This document shows positions 12,641-15,656 of a stretch of 15,656 nt of DNA, piece by piece. The position numbers were made by a program, and so were the translations under genes. Position 1 is the stretch's first letter. Each line of letters begins with the position of its first letter. This stretch comes from JBJELF01 sp051879015 (GTDB lineage Bacteria; Bacillota; Clostridia; Lachnospirales; Lachnospiraceae). Location: the NCBI GenBank assembly GCA_051879015.1, contig JBJELF010000070.1, positions 1 to 15,656 of the forward strand, written 5' to 3'. The notes beneath the pieces were generated by a model, which saw nothing but the letters and a program-made list of their open reading frames with translations, searched no databases and was not told where the DNA came from.

Positions 12641-12653
12641 GGAGGTCAAAGAA

Positions 12654-15278
12654 ATGGCTGAACAAGTAGAATGGACAAATGAATTAGTGGATGCCCATGT
12701 AAACGAACTTTGTGCAAATGCTGCAAAGGCCTTGGATGCTTACCTTGATTTAGATCAAGATGCTGTCGATTATATCGTAGCAAAGTGTTCGGTAGCAGGT
12801 CTTGATAAGCATGGTGTGCTTGCTGAGGCAGCAGTAAACGAAACTGGAAGAGGTGTATTCGAGGATAAAGCAGTAAAGAATTTGTTTGCCTGCGAGTACG
12901 TTACTTCTAATATGAGACATTTGAAGACGGTTGGTGTGATTCATGAGGATCCTATTACAGGTATTCAGGAGATTGCAGAGCCAGTTGGTGTTATCTGTGG
13001 TATTATTCCTACTACTAATCCAACTTCTACCGTTATTTTTAAGTCTTTAATTGCAATCAAGACAAGAAATCCAATCATCTTCTCCTTCCATCCATCTGCA
13101 TTTGAGAGTTCCAAGATGGCAGCTATCTGCATGAGAGATGCAGCAGTAGCAGCTGGTGCTCCAGAAAACTGCATTCAGTGGTTGGAGGTTCGTGGTGGTT
13201 GTGCAATGTATGCTACGAACGCATTGATGAATCATGATACCGTAGCAACTATCTTGGCAACAGGTGGTAATGCAATGGTTAAGGCTGCATATTCCTGCGG
13301 AAAGCCAGCTCTTGGTGTAGGTGCAGGTAATGTTCCAGCATATGTAGAAAAGACCGCTCAGATTCGTAGAGCAGTTAACGATATTATTTTGTCTAAGTCT
13401 TTTGATAATGGTATGATTTGTGCTTCTGAGCAGGCTGCAATCATTGACCATGAGATTTATGATGAAGTTATGGCTGAGATGGCTCGTTACAAGACCTATC
13501 TTGTAAACGCAGAGGAGAAAGCGAAATTGGAGAACTATATGTTCCCAGATAGAAATAAGGGTGTATTCCCAGCAGTTGTTGGTAAGCCAGCAGCTTGGAT
13601 TGCAGAGCAGGCAGGCTTCACAGTACCAGAAGATACTCAGGTTCTGTTGGCAGAATGCGACCATGTCGGTGTAGATGAGCCATTGACCAGAGAAAAATTG
13701 TCTCCAGTATTGGCTATTTTGAAGGCTGAGAGCACGGATGATGGTATCGCAAAGGCAGCAGCAATGGTTGAGTTCAATGGTTTAGGACACTCTGCAGCAA
13801 TCCATTCTATGGATAAGGATGTTATCTTAAGATTTGGTAAGACTGTAAAGGCAATTCGTATCATTGAAAATGCTCCATCTACTTTTGGTGGTATCGGTGG
13901 TGTTTACAATGAGTTTATTCCATCTTTGACCTTGGGTTGTGGTTCTTATGGACATAACTCCGTTTCTAACAACGTAAGTGCAATTAACTTGCTGAATATT
14001 AAGAGAATTGGTAGGAGAAATAACAACATGCAGTGGATCAAGCTTCCTCCAAAGATTTACTTTGAACGCAACGCAATCAAGTACTTAAAGGATATGAAGG
14101 TAATGGATAAGGTCATGATCGTAACTGACCGTGGCATGTATAAGTTGGGCTATGTAGCTAAGATTGAGAATGTATTGAATCAGAGAAGAAATAAAGTTGA
14201 TACCGAACTCTTCTGCGAGGTTGAGTCTGACCCATCTTTGAATACTGTTAAGAGAGGTCTGGAGATGATGAGAAACTTCGCTCCTGATACCATTATCGCT
14301 CTTGGTGGTGGTTCTGCAATGGATGCTGCAAAGGTTATGTGGCTGATGTACGAGCATCCAGAAGTAAACTTTGATGACATTAAGCAGAAGTTCATGGATA
14401 TCCGTAAGAGAGCATTTAAGTTCCCAGAACTTGGTAAGCAGGCTAGATTGATCTGTATTCCAACTACTTCTGGTACTGGTTCTGAGGTAACTCCATTTGC
14501 GGTTATCACCGATACGGATGAGAATAAGAAGTATCCATTGACTGACTATGCATTGACTCCAACCGTAGCCATTGTAGACCCAGAGTTGACTATGTCTCTG
14601 CCAGCAAGCATCGCAGCTGATACTGGTATCGACGTATTAACTCATGCAATTGAGGCTTATGTTTCTATCCTTGCTTCTGATTTTACTGATGGTTGGGCTA
14701 AGCAGGCTGTAAAGATGGTATTTGATTATCTGCCACGTTCTGTAAAGAATGGCAAGATGGACCCAGAGGCCAGAGAGAAGATGCACAATGCGGCTACCAT
14801 TGCAGGTATGGCATTTGCAAACGCTTTCTTGGGTATGAATCACTCCATGGCTCACAAGATTGGTGGAGAGTTCCATGTACCACACGGACGTACAAATGGT
14901 ATCTTATTGCCACATGTTATCCGTTATAATGGTCAGGTACCTACTAAGATGAACGTATGGCCAAAGATTGAGTACTACAAGGCAGATGAGAAATATACGG
15001 AGTTAGCTCGTTTGATTGGTTTGAATCCAAAGAACAACGAGGAAGGTGTAGAGATGTTTGCACAGGCTGTTGAGAAGCTTTGTGTAGAAGTTGGTTTGGC
15101 TTATAATTTCGAGTCTCAGGGTATTACCAGAGAAGCTTGGGAAGAAGCTAAGCATCGTATTGCTATGAATGCTTACGAGGATCAGTGTACACCAGCTAAC
15201 CCAAGAATGCCTATGATTAAAGATATGGAAAATATCTTGGAGCTGACATACGATTATCAGAATCCATTTGCAAAATAA
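12654..15278 (+). CDS. adhE: Bifunctional acetaldehyde-CoA/alcohol dehydrogenase
   Basis: AdhE reduces acetyl-CoA to acetaldehyde and then ethanol with two NADH, the main redox outlet of many fermenters. It usually assembles into spirosomes. The 874 residues match the fused family. The N-terminal aldehyde dehydrogenase half (about 1-440) has IIPTTNPTS (117-125), a LATGGNAMVKAAYS segment (201-214) and FDNGMICASEQ (250-260; nucleophile C256). The C-terminal iron alcohol dehydrogenase half (about 455-874) has ALGGGSAMDAAK (549-560), PTTSGTGSEVTPFAVITD (603-620) and iron ligands D660, H664, H730 (GMNHSMAHK) and H744 (HVPHG). Both halves are intact. The frame is open to a TTG at 12639, but that overlaps the ribosome binding site. 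The ATG at 12654, eight bases after GGAGG, is the start. Two promoters with Rex-like sites precede it and a strong terminator follows. Confidence 0.97.
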   Translation: MAEQVEWTNELVDAHVNELCANAAKALDAYLDLDQDAVDYIVAKCSVAGLDKHGVLAEAAVNETGRGVFEDKAVKNLFACEYVTSNMRHLKTVGVIHEDPITGIQEIAEPVGVICGIIPTTNPTSTVIFKSLIAIKTRNPIIFSFHPSAFESSKMAAICMRDAAVAAGAPENCIQWLEVRGGCAMYATNALMNHDTVATILATGGNAMVKAAYSCGKPALGVGAGNVPAYVEKTAQIRRAVNDIILSKSFDNGMICASEQAAIIDHEIYDEVMAEMARYKTYLVNAEEKAKLENYMFPDRNKGVFPAVVGKPAAWIAEQAGFTVPEDTQVLLAECDHVGVDEPLTREKLSPVLAILKAESTDDGIAKAAAMVEFNGLGHSAAIHSMDKDVILRFGKTVKAIRIIENAPSTFGGIGGVYNEFIPSLTLGCGSYGHNSVSNNVSAINLLNIKRIGRRNNNMQWIKLPPKIYFERNAIKYLKDMKVMDKVMIVTDRGMYKLGYVAKIENVLNQRRNKVDTELFCEVESDPSLNTVKRGLEMMRNFAPDTIIALGGGSAMDAAKVMWLMYEHPEVNFDDIKQKFMDIRKRAFKFPELGKQARLICIPTTSGTGSEVTPFAVITDTDENKKYPLTDYALTPTVAIVDPELTMSLPASIAADTGIDVLTHAIEAYVSILASDFTDGWAKQAVKMVFDYLPRSVKNGKMDPEAREKMHNAATIAGMAFANAFLGMNHSMAHKIGGEFHVPHGRTNGILLPHVIRYNGQVPTKMNVWPKIEYYKADEKYTELARLIGLNPKNNEEGVEMFAQAVEKLCVEVGLAYNFESQGITREAWEEAKHRIAMNAYEDQCTPANPRMPMIKDMENILELTYDYQNPFAK

Positions 15279-15350
15279 CTTTTTCTATTTGGATTCGTTT
15301 TGCTGAAGTCATTCTGTGGCATAACAATAACATGAAATTTCATTTTACAA

Positions 15351-15389
15351 ACAGAGTCAATCATTGTATGGTGATTGGCTCTGTTTTTT
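15351..15389 (+). terminator. Terminator of adhE
   Basis: A 13-bp stem pairs 15351-15363 with 15372-15384, with one G-T pair. The outer part is ACAGAG/CTCTGT and the loop has 8 bases. The run of T at 15384-15389 follows. It lies about 70 bases after the adhE stop. Confidence 0.92.
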
Positions 15390-15422
15390 GTGTGTACGCC
15401 TGTGTAAGACATAGGGGATTGA

Positions 15423-15584
15423 ACTGTCGTTGGGGGATGCAGGGAATGGGCTATTAAAGATGAGGTAGCAGCTTGTTTGGACGATTATATGCAGCCAGTG
15501 GAAATTATTCAGCTGCCGGAGCGTCCATTCTTCCATTACAAGACCAATCGTATCGGATTGACACAGGAATTATTATCCAGATAG
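15423..15584 (+). pseudogene. C-terminal remnant of an unidentified protein
   Basis: A frame opens after a stop at 15420-15422 and runs 53 codons to TAG at 15582-15584, with no plausible start and ribosome binding site. The second half looks truly coding: a stretch reading LDDYMQPVEIIQLPERPFFH and then YKTNRIGLTQELLSR, with codon use like neighbouring genes and many charged and aromatic residues. It begins shortly after the adhE terminator with no promoter visible. It is most likely the tail of a gene whose front part was deleted or scrambled. A different frame upstream is also open for some codons, so a frameshift is possible. I do not recognise the family. Confidence 0.4.
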
Positions 15585-15618
15585 TTATTGTTGTTTTGAA
15601 ATTAAGATAGATAGGTAC

Positions 15619-15656
15619 ACTATCCGTTTTAAGCTTAGGGAGTTTAAGCGGATAGT
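15619..15656 (+). terminator. Hairpin at the window end, probable terminator
   Basis: ACTATCCG (15619-15626) and CGGATAGT (15649-15656) form a perfect 8-bp stem, extendable by a few A-T and G-T pairs. The right arm ends at the last base of the window, so a following T-run cannot be seen. Its position just after the gene remnant suits a terminator. Confidence 0.5.

Noticed and set aside
12639..12653. TTG at 12639 as start of adhE
   Set aside because: It overlaps the GGAGG ribosome binding site that serves the ATG at 12654.
13047..13664. 205-codon open frame on the minus strand inside adhE
   Set aside because: It is fully antisense to the intact adhE coding sequence, is cysteine-rich without a recognisable domain, and reflects the codon bias of adhE.
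1..15656. CRISPR arrays, prophage or transposase genes
   Set aside because: No regularly spaced repeats, no integrase, transposase or phage structural genes are visible in any frame.

Overview
The window looks like chromosomal DNA from a low-GC anaerobic member of the Clostridia, most likely a Lachnospiraceae-type gut or rumen fermenter. This is inferred from the AT-rich composition, the strong AAGGAG-type ribosome binding sites, the fused AdhE, the UxaA/UxaB hexuronate genes and the tRNA sequences. I cannot name the species from sequence alone. A run of exactly 100 N (11967-12066) is an assembly scaffold gap.

Layout. (1) 1-97: the 3' part of a tRNA-Asn(GTT) and a terminator that faces both ways. 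(2) 153-2658, minus strand: a probable operon in the order serine hydrolase, uridine phosphorylase (udp), cytidine deaminase (cdd), i.e. pyrimidine nucleoside salvage. It is read from a promoter that diverges from the consensus promoter of the next gene. (3) 2885-3610, plus: a zinc-dependent phospholipase C-like protein, convergent with (4) an AI-2E/PerM-family membrane protein (3619-4950, minus). (5) 5181-5253: tRNA-Lys(CTT) with its own promoter and terminator. (6) 5544-7628: polyphosphate kinase ppk1, behind a promoter with a Pho-box-like tandem repeat. (7) 7639-7729: a palindromic MITE-like insertion, then a tandem ACT-domain protein (7788-8222) that ends inside a perfect 20-bp bidirectional terminator stem. 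(8) 8276-11434, minus: uxaA then uxaB, which take tagaturonate through altronate to 2-keto-3-deoxygluconate. (9) 11435-12653: a 1.2-kb gene-poor stretch with a GC-rich imperfect palindrome, the gap, a possible CxxC-protein tail, and two tandem promoters for adhE. (10) 12654-15278: bifunctional adhE, a strong terminator, an open-frame gene tail (15423-15584), and a hairpin that stops exactly at the window edge.

How the genes work together. UxaA/UxaB feed pectin-derived galacturonate into central metabolism. AdhE disposes of reducing equivalents as ethanol. Rex-like operators at both adhE promoters would tie adhE expression to the NADH/NAD+ ratio. Ppk with a Pho-like box suggests phosphate-responsive polyphosphate synthesis. 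Udp and Cdd salvage pyrimidine nucleosides.

The protein-coding genes belong to known families, and I do not see a clear new multi-gene system. The less explained material is non-coding: the paired Rex/promoter arrangement and structured leader of adhE, the palindrome flanked by 9-bp direct repeats after ppk, the GC-rich palindrome next to the assembly gap, and an unusually strong hairpin inside the phospholipase-like gene.
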